In this document: piece by piece, positions 1 through 8,172 of the stretch
Layout: every line of letters begins with the position of its first letter
How positions within the stretch are numbered: position 1 is the stretch's first letter
Assembly (NCBI RefSeq): GCF_015356865.1
Contig: NZ_JAAFZA010000059.1
Span: 1 to 50,094 of the forward strand
DNA length: 50,094 bases
Source of the DNA: Catenulispora pinisilvae
GTDB lineage: Bacteria > Actinomycetota > Actinomycetes > Streptomycetales > Catenulisporaceae
Direction of reading: 5' to 3'
Notes under the pieces: model-generated
What the model saw: the letters and a program-made list of their open reading frames with translations, nothing else
Databases searched by the model: none
What the model was told of the DNA's origin: nothing
Translations under genes and position numbers: made by a program

Positions 1-94
1 AGGACGGTCCCGAAGGGCCACAAAACCTTCATCTCCCGTGGAACACCACATCACGAAGCAACTACCTACACATCAGCTCCGATCCATGTTCGTG

Positions 95-320
95 ACACAC
101 TTGATCTTGCTCTTGATCTGGCTCTTGTTCCAACTTGCCGGGGTTGAAGAGGCCTGAGGTGCGGCGGGGTCGTGAACGCGAAGACCGGCAGCCAACAAAC
201 ACACCCGCCACCCCGAACCCCGAACCGGCACAACCATGACCGAAGGCCGTAAAAAGCATTTAAAACCCACAACACAACCGCAACCCGGCCCGCAAACCCC
301 AGCCCCAAAAGAAGACCCGA
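95..320 (-). repeat. Dispersed repeat, copy 1 (inverted relative to copy 2)
   Basis: The reverse complement of this stretch matches about 48949-49200 at roughly 85-90% by eye. Both share a run starting near TTCTTTTGGGG, then GTTTGCGGGCCGGGTTGCGG, CGGCCTTCGGTCAT, GTTGTGCCGGTTCGGGGTTC, and end in AGATCAAGAGC-type short repeats. Differences are spread over all codon positions, so the small ORFs inside are not convincing genes. The rest of 1-371 holds nothing else I can name. Confidence 0.75.
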
Positions 321-371
321 ACCCAAAAACCCATAGGTAGGCCGGGACCGCGGTCGATCCCTCGTCGCCGG

Positions 372-1196
372 TCAGGCCTTGGTAGCCAGCTCCCGCCAAG
401 CCTCCCAGGTCTCCATCCGCTTCCGGTACGCCGCCTCGACGATCGGATACGGGTAGGCGCCGAGGAACAGCCGAAGCGGCGGCTCCTCAGCATCCACCAG
501 TTCCAAAATAACGTCGGCGGTCGCCCGTGGGTCCTGCGGCGCGCGGGCGGTGGCGCTGGCGCGACGGGCTTCGCGGATCGGCTCGTAGGCGGCGATCGGC
601 TCGGTGTGGACCGCCGAGGCGGTGGACCAGTCGGTGCCGTAGGGGCCAGGCTCGACGATGGTCACGCGGATGCCGAGCGGGCCGACCTCTTGGGCCAGCG
701 CCTCGCTCATGCCCTCCAGGCCCCACTTGGAGGCGTTGTAGAGGGCGAGCGTCGGGAACGCGGCGAGGCCGCCGATGCTGGACACCTGGAGGATGTGGCC
801 GCTGCCTTGCTCGCGCAGGTACGGCAGCGCGGCCTGCGTCACCCATAGCGGGCCGAGCAGGTTGGTTTCGACCTGCGCGCGGGCCTGCTGCTCGGTGGTC
901 TCCTCGACCATGCCGAACAGGCCGTAGCCGGCGTTGTTGACGACCACGTCGAGGCGGCCGAAGGTGGCCACGGCCCGGCCGACGGTGGCGACGGCCGCGT
1001 CCCGGTCGGTGACGTCGAGGGCGAGCGGGAGGATGGCGTCGCCGTGGGCGTCGACGAGGGGTTGCAGGATTTCGGGACGGCGTGCGGTCGCGGCCACGCG
1101 GTCTCCGCGCTTGAGGGCTGCTTCGGCCCAGATGCGGCCGAAGCCGCGGGATGCGCCGGTGATGAACCAGGTCTTCGTGCTTCGATCTGTACTCAT
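372..1196 (-). CDS. Short-chain dehydrogenase/reductase (SDR)
   Basis: This is a classical single-domain SDR of 274 aa, a NAD(P)-dependent oxidoreductase acting on an unknown carbonyl or alcohol. The cofactor motif TGASRGFG lies at residues 13-20, NNAG at 87-90, and the catalytic Ser140, Tyr153 and Lys157 (YNASK) are all present. The start at 1196 is chosen because GGAGG precedes it at good spacing and the fold begins at once; a longer frame to 1445 would add about 80 unrelated residues and run into the divergent regulator. The XRE-type regulator at 1260 faces it across 63 bases and is the obvious candidate to control it. The family is certain, the substrate is not. Confidence 0.93.
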   Translation of the reverse strand: MSTDRSTKTWFITGASRGFGRIWAEAALKRGDRVAATARRPEILQPLVDAHGDAILPLALDVTDRDAAVATVGRAVATFGRLDVVVNNAGYGLFGMVEETTEQQARAQVETNLLGPLWVTQAALPYLREQGSGHILQVSSIGGLAAFPTLALYNASKWGLEGMSEALAQEVGPLGIRVTIVEPGPYGTDWSTASAVHTEPIAAYEPIREARRASATARAPQDPRATADVILELVDAEEPPLRLFLGAYPYPIVEAAYRKRMETWEAWRELATKA

Positions 1197-1224
1197 GTCC
1201 TGAATCCTCCGGCGGCCGCCGATC

Positions 1225-1253
1225 TGCAACCAGCACCCCGGGAGGGTTAGCCT
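1225..1253 (+). promoter_or_regulatory. Candidate promoter for a leaderless XRE mRNA
   Basis: A -35-like TGCAAC (1225-1230), a 17-base spacer and a -10-like TAGCCT (1248-1253) end only six bases before the ATG at 1260. Transcription would start at or next to the start codon, so the message would be leaderless. The -35 match is poor; the call rests mainly on the -10 and its spacing. Confidence 0.45.
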
Positions 1254-1259
1254 CGCACT

Positions 1260-2132
1260 ATGGCCGCCGACAACCTCTTGGGAGACTTCCTGAAGGCCCG
1301 ACGTGCGCGGATCGCGCCTTCCGGGCGGGAGGTGGCGCTGTCCGGACGGCGCCGGGTCGCCGGGCTGCGGCGGGACGAGTTGGCGCGGCAGGCCGGGATC
1401 AGCGAGCCCTATCTGACCCGGTTGGAGCAGGGCGTCGACCGACATCCGTCGTCGCAGGTGCTCCAGGCGCTCGCCCGGGCGCTGGAGTTGGACGCCGATA
1501 CGGCCGCGTACTTCTACTCGCTCGCCGCGCCTGCTCCCGACCCGATGCCGGACGCCGCGCGGTCCGCGTCCCCGGGCGTCAGTCCCGGCGTCGGTCCAGG
1601 CGTCAGTCCCGACCTAAGTCCCGACCTCAGTCCCGGCGTCAGCGAGGATGTGCACCGGCTGCTCGACGCCTGGGCCGGCAGCCCGGCGTATGTGCGCGAC
1701 CGGCGGTTCGACGTGCTGGCCGCCAACAAGGCGGCCCGGGCGCTGGCCTCGATGTACGAACCCGGACACAACCTGGCGCGGGAGGTGTTCTTCTCCCCCG
1801 AAGCACGCCGCCTGTTGCCGGACTGGCCGCTGATCGCCGAACAGACGGTGGCGGCGTTGCGGGCCGAGGCGGATCAGCGAGATCCGCAGACCGTGCGGCT
1901 GATCGCGGAGCTGGAGACCAGCGAGGAGTTCCGCCGGCTGTGGGCCAAGCACGACGCGCGGCCGTCCCGGGACGAGCTCAAGCGCTTCGCGCACCCGGAC
2001 GTCGGGGAGCTGTCGCTGCGGCGGCAGGCGCTCACCGTCGGCGGTGCCGAACAGCTGGTCATCATCGTTTACCAGGCGGCACCGGGGAGCGCTTCCGCCG
2101 ACGCGCTCGCCCGGCTGGTGTACGAACTCTGA
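1260..2132 (+). CDS. XRE-family regulator with MmyB-like C-terminal domain
   Basis: A helix-turn-helix DNA-binding domain occupies about residues 10-75 (R-R-D-E-L-A-R-Q-A-G-I-S-E-P-Y-L-T-R-L-E-Q-G). A C-terminal region of about 165 residues resembles the MmyB-like ligand-binding domain found in many actinobacterial SDR-linked regulators. The two halves are joined by a linker made of 12-base tandem repeats at about 1570-1645, coding for alternating SPGV and SPDL blocks. The gene is divergent from the SDR at 372-1196 and probably represses it. There is no good ribosome site, which fits the leaderless promoter proposed upstream. The stop codon is embedded in a tandem repeat array. Confidence 0.9.
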   Translation: MAADNLLGDFLKARRARIAPSGREVALSGRRRVAGLRRDELARQAGISEPYLTRLEQGVDRHPSSQVLQALARALELDADTAAYFYSLAAPAPDPMPDAARSASPGVSPGVGPGVSPDLSPDLSPGVSEDVHRLLDAWAGSPAYVRDRRFDVLAANKAARALASMYEPGHNLAREVFFSPEARRLLPDWPLIAEQTVAALRAEADQRDPQTVRLIAELETSEEFRRLWAKHDARPSRDELKRFAHPDVGELSLRRQALTVGGAEQLVIIVYQAAPGSASADALARLVYEL

Positions 2133-2215
2133 TCTACATGAGTTCTGATCTACATGAGTTCTAATCTGTATGAGTTCTAATCTGTATGACTTCTGATCTG
2201 CGTGACTTCTGATCC
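2128..2215 (+). repeat. 16-base tandem repeat containing the stop codon of the XRE gene
   Basis: Five units of the type TCTGATCTACATGAGT plus a partial sixth start inside the last codons of the XRE gene (TCTGA at 2128-2132 is the gene end) and fill the gap to the convergent methyltransferase stop at 2223. Each unit carries TGA or TAA, so the stop signal is repeated. Confidence 0.9.
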
Positions 2216-2222
2216 GCCCTCG

Positions 2223-2903
2223 TCACAGGCGGCAGCTGATCTCCATGCCGTCCTCGACCGGGAACGTGACCCCCTCGTACCCGTTGGCCGGATCGCGCAC
2301 GTAATCCAGGTAGGGCTTCACCGATTCGAAGGTGATGTCGTCCGCGATGACCAGGGCGCCGGGAGCCAGCCGGGGTTCCAGGGCGCGCAGGACCGGGGTG
2401 TAAAGATCCTTCCATCCGTCAAGCAGCACGACGTCCACCTGCGACCCGGCCCCGTCGGCGGCCAGCGCCTCGGGGAGGGTCTGGAGCGCGTCGCCTTCGA
2501 GGACGGTGATGACGTCCCGCAGCCCGGTCTCCTCGAAGGTGCGGCGGGCCGCCTCGATCTTGGCCGCCGACATCTCGGTGGTCAGCACGCGTCCGACGCC
2601 GTTGTCGCGGACGGCCGCAGCCAGGTGCAGCGTGGAGATGCCGTAGGACATGCCGAACTCGACCACGGTCTTCGGCCGCACGGCCCGGATGAGCGTGTAG
2701 AGCAGGCGGCCGGCGTCGGCGGAGATCGGCATGTAGATCTCCGACCAGGCGTCCGCGCGCTGCTGGGAGTCGGTGTCGTCGAAGCCCTCGGGCTGCCGGC
2801 CCAGGGCCCGCTGGTAGGCGGCGTCGTCTTGCTGCGCGCGGGTGAACATGCGGTCCAGGGCTTGGGCGACGCGCGGGTCGCGCAGGGTGCTAGAGGAGCT
2901 CAT
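2223..2903 (-). CDS. Class I SAM-dependent O-methyltransferase
   Basis: A 226-aa O-methyltransferase of the catechol/caffeoyl-CoA type. The SAM-binding glycine motif VEFGMSYGIS is at residues 81-90, an acidic SAM-contact stretch (TTEMS) near 108-112, and the metal-linked LLDGWKD near 160-166. It should transfer a methyl group from S-adenosylmethionine to a hydroxyl on a small aromatic or similar substrate. It is divergent from a TetR regulator, with a palindromic operator placed between the -35 and -10 of its promoter, so it is probably repressed by that protein and induced by its substrate or a related compound. Substrate not predictable. Confidence 0.9.
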   Translation of the reverse strand: MSSSSTLRDPRVAQALDRMFTRAQQDDAAYQRALGRQPEGFDDTDSQQRADAWSEIYMPISADAGRLLYTLIRAVRPKTVVEFGMSYGISTLHLAAAVRDNGVGRVLTTEMSAAKIEAARRTFEETGLRDVITVLEGDALQTLPEALAADGAGSQVDVVLLDGWKDLYTPVLRALEPRLAPGALVIADDITFESVKPYLDYVRDPANGYEGVTFPVEDGMEISCRL

Positions 2904-2910
2904 GACAGCT

Positions 2911-2939
2911 ACACTAGACGCACCGTTGCGTCTTGTCTA
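2911..2939 (-). promoter_or_regulatory. Methyltransferase promoter with embedded TetR operator
   Basis: On the minus strand a -35-like TAGACA (2939-2934) and a -10-like TAGTGT (2916-2911) are separated by exactly 17 bases. The spacer holds an inverted repeat: AGACGCA (2916-2922), CCGT, TGCGTCT (2927-2933), with perfect 7-base arms. This is the classical layout for TetR repression by blocking polymerase. The same site lies upstream of tetR, so autoregulation is likely. Confidence 0.7.
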
Positions 2940-2988
2940 TTGCATCCAGCCCTATCCTGGCCCCCCGTACTTCGAGGAGGTGGGCACC

Positions 2989-3561
2989 TTGGCACACCAC
3001 GGCAACCGCCACGGCCGCAGCGAGGAGGCCCGGCGGGCGGTGCTCCGCGCCGCCGACGACCTGCTGGTGGAGAAGGGCTTCGCGGGCGTGACCATCGAGG
3101 GGATCGCCGCGGCGGCCGGCGTCGCCAAGCAGACGATCTACCGCTGGTGGGGCTCCAAGACGGACATCCTGCTCGACACGTTCCTGGAGGACGCCGCCCG
3201 GGACCTGGCCTCGCAGGAGCACGGAACCCTCGCCGAGGACCTGCGCGCCTATCTGCGCCAGCTGGCCGACTTCCTGACCGGCAACGACGCCGGCGCCGTG
3301 TTCCGGGCCCTGATCGGCCACGCCCAGCACGACGCCGTGTTCGCCGAGACCCTGCGGACCCACTACCTCGACGAGCAACGGCAGCGCGACCGGGCTCCGC
3401 TGGACCGGGCGATCGCCCGCGGCGAGCTCCCGAAGGACCTGGACATCCCGGCCGCCGTGGACATGCTGGTCGGACCGGTCTATCACCGGGTCCTGATGAC
3501 CGGCGACCCGGTGGACGACGCGTTCATCGGCGAAGTGGTCGAGCACTTCGTCAAGAGGTGA
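2989..3561 (+). CDS. TetR-family transcriptional regulator
   Basis: A typical TetR protein of 190 aa. The N-terminal helix-turn-helix runs over about residues 10-60, with the family pattern G-V-T-I-E-G-I-A-A-A-A-G-V-A-K-Q-T-I-Y-R-W-W, followed by an all-helical ligand and dimer domain. I chose the TTG at 2989 because GAGGAGG lies seven bases upstream and it gives the normal TetR length; an ATG-started frame from 2842 would run through the divergent methyltransferase start. The operator at 2916-2933 sits between the two genes. A small membrane protein follows 11 bases downstream and may be co-transcribed. Confidence 0.9.
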   Translation: MAHHGNRHGRSEEARRAVLRAADDLLVEKGFAGVTIEGIAAAAGVAKQTIYRWWGSKTDILLDTFLEDAARDLASQEHGTLAEDLRAYLRQLADFLTGNDAGAVFRALIGHAQHDAVFAETLRTHYLDEQRQRDRAPLDRAIARGELPKDLDIPAAVDMLVGPVYHRVLMTGDPVDDAFIGEVVEHFVKR

Positions 3562-3571
3562 GGAGCGGCTG

Positions 3572-4153
3572 ATGGCAGTGCCGGAGGGACCGACGGGACC
3601 TGCGATCCCGGGACCCGCGATCCCAGGACCTGCGATTCCGGACGCCGTCTTCGCCGTGGCGGCCCGGGAGCGCCTGGGGGCTTTGCGCGGGGACTTCCGG
3701 CGGCAGCCGATACCGACGGCCGGGTATGTGGCGTTCGCCATCGCCAACATCCCGGTCACGCTGGCGCTGATTCCGCTGTCGATCGCGTTGGGGCGGCTGA
3801 GTCCACTGCTGGACATCCCGGCCGTCGCGCTGTTCGGGTACTACCTCTTCCTCGCGATACGCGGCATGCGCGGCCTGGGCGAATGGCGCCTGCTCGTCTT
3901 CGACGACGGCCTGATCGCGCTGCGCTCGCGGGGCCGGATCGCCGTTGTGCGCTGGGACCGCGCCGTGCTCCGGCGGAAGTCGAAGCTGATACCCACGGCC
4001 GGGCCCACGGGCTCGCGCATCGACACCTTCACCTTCGTCACGCCCGGCGAGCCTCCTGTCGTCCTACGAAGCAACTGGTTCGTGGGCGCGGCCGAATGGC
4101 GGCCGCTGATCGAAGGGCTTGTCGCCGCGGCCACGACCTCAGCAGAGCACTGA
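3572..4153 (+). CDS. Membrane protein with PH-like domain, unknown role
   Basis: A 193-aa protein. After a repetitive Pro-Ala-Ile-Pro-Gly head (15-base units, residues about 8-23) there are two hydrophobic helices at about 50-70 and 75-95, then a beta-rich segment with E-W-R-L-L-V-F-D-D-G-L and a final E-W-R-P-L-I helix. That plan resembles the small actinobacterial membrane proteins whose soluble part is a pleckstrin-homology-like fold. It begins 11 bases after tetR, so co-transcription is likely. The 3' end is embedded in a tandem repeat that includes the stop codon. No function can be given. Confidence 0.75.
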   Translation: MAVPEGPTGPAIPGPAIPGPAIPDAVFAVAARERLGALRGDFRRQPIPTAGYVAFAIANIPVTLALIPLSIALGRLSPLLDIPAVALFGYYLFLAIRGMRGLGEWRLLVFDDGLIALRSRGRIAVVRWDRAVLRRKSKLIPTAGPTGSRIDTFTFVTPGEPPVVLRSNWFVGAAEWRPLIEGLVAAATTSAEH

Positions 4154-4210
4154 GACCGCAGCAGAGTGCTGAGACATAAACAGAGCGCTGAGACCTCAAC
4201 AGGGCACTGA
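4140..4210 (+). repeat. ~20-base tandem repeat containing the stop codon
   Basis: Four degenerate units share the core CAGAGCACTGAGAC (variants AGAGTGCTGAGAC, AGAGCGCTGAGAC, AGGGCACTGA). The first unit is the gene's own end, GCA GAG CAC TGA, so the final codons and stop of the upstream gene are what has been multiplied. Confidence 0.85.
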
Positions 4211-4246
4211 AATCAGGATCCGCATCACCTCAGGATCCGGTAGCCC

Positions 4247-5911
4247 TCAAGACCGCCGGCATCCCGTCCCCCGAGGCAGCTGGTAGTCGCCGTCGATCGT
4301 GTAGCGGCCCGGCGTCTTCACCACCAGCAGCGTCCAGTCGCCGTCTTTGCTCAGGCACGCGCCGGGCGGACCGTCGACCTGGAGCCACGGCGACCACTGC
4401 ACGCGCACCGACACCGGTTCGGCGGTCGAGGGCACGTCCAGCACCACGTGCGCGGGGTCGGTGTACACGACGGTCGCCGGCGGCGAGGCCAGGGCGACGG
4501 CGTCGGTGAACTTCAGCAGCCGCCACGAGGAGTCCTGCCAGATCTGGCGCAGCCAGGCTGGATGGGAGTCGACGACCTGTTCCTCGGCGCGCGCCGAGTA
4601 GTCCAGCTGATCGGCGGACAGCACCGGGATCGCGACATAGCCGACGGCCCATTTCTGGAGCCAGTCGTGGTAGGTGGCGTCGGTGAGCCCGGCTTGGTAG
4701 AACAGCGGGTTGCGCTGCACGTCGGCCTGCCGGTTCCAGCCCCGGGCCAGGTCCGCGACGCCGACCAGGCCCCAGGACTCCCAGTGGTTCAGCATCGGGA
4801 CGGCTTCCACGCGCAGGCCGGTGGCGGCCACGTCCAGGCTGCGCAGCTCGGTGACCAGGCCGGCGCCCTGCGCCTGCGAGGAGGGGGTCGGGATGCCGAC
4901 GATGTCGCTGGTCACCGTCCAGTAGCCGGCGACGGCGAAGGCGACGGCCAGCGCGGCGTAGCGCAGGGGCGGCAGCCGGAACCAGGGCAGGTCGCCGCGG
5001 GCGCACAGGGCGGCGAGGAAGACCACGCTGCCGAAGATCAGCGCCAGCCGCTCCACGTTGCTGCCCAGCGGGGTGTCGATCAGCAGGGTCAGGCCCGCGC
5101 CGGCGGCGTAGAGCAGGGCCCCGACGCGCACCACGCGCCAGACCGGGGCGGCGGCCGGGCCGGAGGGGACCAGCAGGGCCGCGGCCAGGGCGCAGCCGGC
5201 GGTGATGACGATCGTCGAGCCCTCGACCGGGTCCACGCCGGCGAACGGGAACAGCAGGGCGGTCAGCAGGACCACCACCGGGCCCGGCACGCCGAGCGCC
5301 ACGCCGGCCCGGCGCCGGCCGGTGAGCAGCAGGGCGACGGCGACGACCTCGACGAACAGCCCGGCCAGCGGGCTGGCGCAGACCGCGAGGAAGGACAGGA
5401 CGAACGCGGCGGCGATCCGGCCCCAGTGCGGGGCGCGTCCGGTCCCGGCGGCCACCGCCGCGGCCAGGCCGAACATGAGCCCGATGGCGAAGGTGACCCG
5501 GCCGGCGGCCAGGTCGCACCACAGCGCGAAGGTCCCCCACAGCGCCACCGGCAGCGGCCAGCGCAGGCCGGCCCGGTTCAGGATGTAGGCGAGCAGGACC
5601 GCGGAGACGATGACGGACAGCACCCCGGCGGCCCGCACCCCGATCGCGGCCATCAGGAACGGGGCCAGCCAGCTGTAGGAGGCCGGGTGGATGCCGCCGT
5701 ACCAGGCCAGGTCGTAGGCCGATCCGGGGTACTTCGCGGCGAAGTCGGCCCAGGACCACTGCGCGGCCAGGTCGCCACCGACCCCGGCCAGGTAGCGGGC
5801 CCAGATCACGGCCAGCACCACCGACATCAGCGCCGCGGCCCAGACCGGCGTCCAGCTCCGCAGCGCGCCCGGCGGCCGCACCACGGACTCCGCGTCTGCT
5901 CCGACAGCCAT
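4247..5911 (-). CDS. Polytopic membrane protein, GT-C glycosyltransferase-like
   Basis: A 554-aa integral membrane protein with roughly ten to twelve hydrophobic helices in the first 380 residues and an extracytoplasmic C-terminal domain of about 160 residues (V-R-V-Q-W-S-P-W-L-Q-V-D-G). A loop with Y-P-G-S-A-Y-D-L-A-W-Y-G-G-I-H-P-A-S-Y follows the first helix, as in GT-C transferases that use polyprenyl-linked sugars, although such proteins are often labelled MFS transporters. The start at 5911 is chosen over a GTG at 6061 because GGAAGGTGG precedes it and the longer frame would overlap the MarR operator. Role in cell-envelope glycan synthesis is inference only. Confidence 0.7.
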   Translation of the reverse strand: MAVGADAESVVRPPGALRSWTPVWAAALMSVVLAVIWARYLAGVGGDLAAQWSWADFAAKYPGSAYDLAWYGGIHPASYSWLAPFLMAAIGVRAAGVLSVIVSAVLLAYILNRAGLRWPLPVALWGTFALWCDLAAGRVTFAIGLMFGLAAAVAAGTGRAPHWGRIAAAFVLSFLAVCASPLAGLFVEVVAVALLLTGRRRAGVALGVPGPVVVLLTALLFPFAGVDPVEGSTIVITAGCALAAALLVPSGPAAAPVWRVVRVGALLYAAGAGLTLLIDTPLGSNVERLALIFGSVVFLAALCARGDLPWFRLPPLRYAALAVAFAVAGYWTVTSDIVGIPTPSSQAQGAGLVTELRSLDVAATGLRVEAVPMLNHWESWGLVGVADLARGWNRQADVQRNPLFYQAGLTDATYHDWLQKWAVGYVAIPVLSADQLDYSARAEEQVVDSHPAWLRQIWQDSSWRLLKFTDAVALASPPATVVYTDPAHVVLDVPSTAEPVSVRVQWSPWLQVDGPPGACLSKDGDWTLLVVKTPGRYTIDGDYQLPRGTGCRRS

Positions 5912-6053
5912 CGCCGACGGCCACCTTCCTGGACTGTTTGTACCCTGTGCCCAAGATAGTGATGGTTTGACTACTCGGCGTGGTGACACGCAGATCGGGG
6001 TGCCCGACACGAGCCGCCGGCGCGCCGCCCCCGCCGCTCGGCGCACAAAATAC

Positions 6054-6077
6054 AACAGCACTTATAGAAGTGCTGTT
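6054..6077. promoter_or_regulatory. Palindromic operator upstream of marR
   Basis: Perfect 10-base arms, AACAGCACTT (6054-6063) and AAGTGCTGTT (6068-6077), flank an ATAG centre that also looks like a -10 (TATAGA). The palindrome ends 11 bases before the MarR start, as expected for an autorepressed marR gene. Confidence 0.75.
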
Positions 6078-6088
6078 ACGATTGCCCC

Positions 6089-6598
6089 ATGACCGATGAG
6101 CAGCCCTTCGAGGACCCGACCGGAGCCAGTCTGTGGCGTCCGCTCCACCTGCTGACAGTCGCCGTCGACAACGAGATCGCGCAGGTCTACGCCGAAGCCT
6201 CGATCCAGGGCGTGAAGCCGACCTGGGTACAGGAGCTGCTGCGGCTGCACCTGCACGGCCCGATGACGATCACCGAACTGGCCGAATCGGTGAACCGCAC
6301 CCACTCCGCCCTGAGCCAGAAGGTGGCCGCCATGCGCGCCGCCGGCCTGGTCCGCACCACCCCGGGCCCCGACGCCCGCACCAAGCGCGTGGCGCTGACC
6401 GCCAAGGCCAAGCGGCTGGTGGGCCGACTGGCGGCGGAGTGGCGCGCCACCGAGGCGGTGCTGGCGGAGCTGGAGGCGGAGATCCCGTATCCGGTGAGCC
6501 GGGCTGTCGCGGACGCGGAGCAGGCGCTGGCTCGCAAGAGCTTCCACGACCGGCTCACCGAGCGGCTGAAGGAGGACCCGGCATGGCGTGGCGAATAG
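6089..6598 (+). CDS. MarR-family transcriptional regulator
   Basis: A 169-aa winged-helix protein. The recognition region (M-T-I-T-E-L-A-E-S-V-N-R-T-H-S-A-L-S-Q-K-V) lies at about residues 62-85, followed by the wing (T-P-G-P-D-A-R-T-K-R-V-A-L-T) near 98-112. The transporter at 6583 begins inside its last codons, so the pair is one transcription unit and MarR probably represses the exporter until a drug-like ligand binds. A perfect 24-base palindrome ends 11 bases upstream. No Shine-Dalgarno sequence is visible, and the leader would be very short. Confidence 0.92.
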   Translation: MTDEQPFEDPTGASLWRPLHLLTVAVDNEIAQVYAEASIQGVKPTWVQELLRLHLHGPMTITELAESVNRTHSALSQKVAAMRAAGLVRTTPGPDARTKRVALTAKAKRLVGRLAAEWRATEAVLAELEAEIPYPVSRAVADAEQALARKSFHDRLTERLKEDPAWRGE

Positions 6599-8106
6599 GG
6601 CGGCGGGCTCTGGCGGGCAAGGCCGAGGACCGGGAGCGCTCGGCCTGGGACGCCGCTAGTCGCGGATCGCATCCGGGCGAGTCGGGTCAGACCGTGCGCG
6701 CGGGCCGGAGCGCCGGCGGGCCGGAAGCCGAGCCGATCGAGCCGGGCGAGGACTCGGGCTCGGGCGAGGACTCGGGCGGCGGCGAGCGTGGCTCCCACCC
6801 ACCGCGCCTGGCCCGCCGCATGACCGCGATGTTGGCCGACACCGCCCCGCTCCGCGAGTCGCCAGCCTTCCGGCGCCTCTGGCTGAGCGGGGTGTGCTCC
6901 AGCTTCGGCGGCCAGATGACCACGGTCGCCGTGCTGTTCCAGGTGTGGCACAGCACCGGCAGCGCCGCGTGGACCGGGGCGATCGGGTTGGCGCAGGCGG
7001 TGCCGTTGATCGCGTTCGGGTTGTTCGCCGGGGCGCTGGCCGACCGGCTGGATCGGCGCCGCTTCTACCTGGCGTGCACCGTGGGGCAGGGTGTGTGCTC
7101 GGCGCTGCTGGCGACGCAGGCGTTGCTCGGCACGTTCCCGGTGCTGCTCGTGCTGCTCGTCGTCGCCGGGCAGTCGCTGTTCGGGGCGGGCAGCGGGCCG
7201 ACGTCGCGCACGTTCCTGCCGCAGCTGGTGCGCCGGGAGCACCTGGGGGCGGCGCTGGCGCTGAACCGGATCGCGTTCCAGGGGTCGATGATGGTCGGGC
7301 CGGCGATCGGCGGGTTGGTGGTCGCCGGGGTGGGGGTCGGCGGGTGCTATTCGATCGACGCCTTGTCGTTCGCGGCCGCCCTCTATGGCGCGTATCGGCT
7401 GCCGCGCATGGTGATGCGGACGGAGCAGGCGCCGCGGGCCGGGCTACGGGCCGTGGCCGACGGGCTCAGCTATCTGATGCACACCGCGCCGGTGCGCGGG
7501 GCGCTGCTCACCGACCTGGCCACCACCGTGCTGACGATGCCGATCAGCCTGTTCCCGCTGATCAACGCCGAGCGCTTCGGCGGCAACCCGCGCACCCTGG
7601 GCCTGTTCCTGGCCGCGATCGCGGTCGGCGGGGTCACCGCCTCGGTCTTCTCCGGCGCCTTCACCCGGCTCCCCCGCCCCGGCGCCGTCATGCTGCTCGG
7701 CTCCTCGATCTGGGGCGCCTCGCTGCTGCTGCTCGGCCTGGTCCCGAACGCCTGGCTGGGCCTGGGCTGCCTGGCGGTCGCCGGGGCCGCGGACACCCTC
7801 GCGGTGGTGTCGCGCAGCACGGTCGTGCAGTTGAACACGCCCAACGAGATGCTGGGCCGGGTCGCCGCCGCCGAGCAGATCGCCGGGCAGGCCGGGCCGG
7901 AGCTGGGCAACCTGCGGGCCGGCCTGACCGCCGCCGCGACGTCCGGCAGCGTGGCGCTGGTGAGCGGTGGCGTGCTGTGCCTGGCCGCGCTCGCGCTGAT
8001 CGTGGTGAAGACGCCGCAGCTGCGGGAGTTCACGCGACCGGTGGCCGATCCGGAACCGGGACCGGAGCTGGAACCAGGGCAAGTGCACCCGGTCGGCGTG
8101 GCTTGA
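6583..8106 (+). CDS. MFS transporter, enterobactin-exporter-like fold
   Basis: A 507-aa major-facilitator protein with about 12 hydrophobic helices from residue 95 onward. The helix 2-3 loop reads G-A-L-A-D-R-L-D-R-R-R-F, the MFS signature. Overall pattern (F-R-R-L-W-L-S-G, and R-T-F-L-P-Q-L-V in the second third) is that of the MFS_3/EntS-like group of exporters. The start at 6583 follows GAAGGAGG and overlaps the marR stop by 16 bases. The first 80 residues are a cytoplasmic, repeat-like extension (Gly-Glu-Asp-Ser-Gly blocks); an internal ATG near 6820 would remove it. Likely exports a small hydrophobic molecule. Confidence 0.9.
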   Translation: MAWRIGRRALAGKAEDRERSAWDAASRGSHPGESGQTVRAGRSAGGPEAEPIEPGEDSGSGEDSGGGERGSHPPRLARRMTAMLADTAPLRESPAFRRLWLSGVCSSFGGQMTTVAVLFQVWHSTGSAAWTGAIGLAQAVPLIAFGLFAGALADRLDRRRFYLACTVGQGVCSALLATQALLGTFPVLLVLLVVAGQSLFGAGSGPTSRTFLPQLVRREHLGAALALNRIAFQGSMMVGPAIGGLVVAGVGVGGCYSIDALSFAAALYGAYRLPRMVMRTEQAPRAGLRAVADGLSYLMHTAPVRGALLTDLATTVLTMPISLFPLINAERFGGNPRTLGLFLAAIAVGGVTASVFSGAFTRLPRPGAVMLLGSSIWGASLLLLGLVPNAWLGLGCLAVAGAADTLAVVSRSTVVQLNTPNEMLGRVAAAEQIAGQAGPELGNLRAGLTAAATSGSVALVSGGVLCLAALALIVVKTPQLREFTRPVADPEPGPELEPGQVHPVGVA

Positions 8107-8160
8107 GTCAGCCGTCAGCCAGCAGCCAGCAGCCAGCAAGCGTCAGGCGTCAGGCAGAAC
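8107..8160. repeat. Short tandem repeats between convergent genes
   Basis: Units of GTCAGCCAGCAGCCAGC and CGTCAGG follow the transporter stop directly and fill most of the gap to the convergent kinase stop at 8173. Here I cannot show that the unit derives from the gene end. Confidence 0.6.
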
Positions 8161-8172
8161 CTCTCCGGGCCG

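Noticed and set aside
2842-2988. TetR start at the ATG of 2842
   Set aside because: It would read through the divergent methyltransferase 5' end and the operator. The TTG at 2989 has GAGGAGG and gives the usual length.
4230-5954. Long Arg/Gly-rich alternate frames, here and in many genes
   Set aside because: They are shadow frames produced by high GC at third positions; the membrane protein frame has the right hydrophobic pattern.
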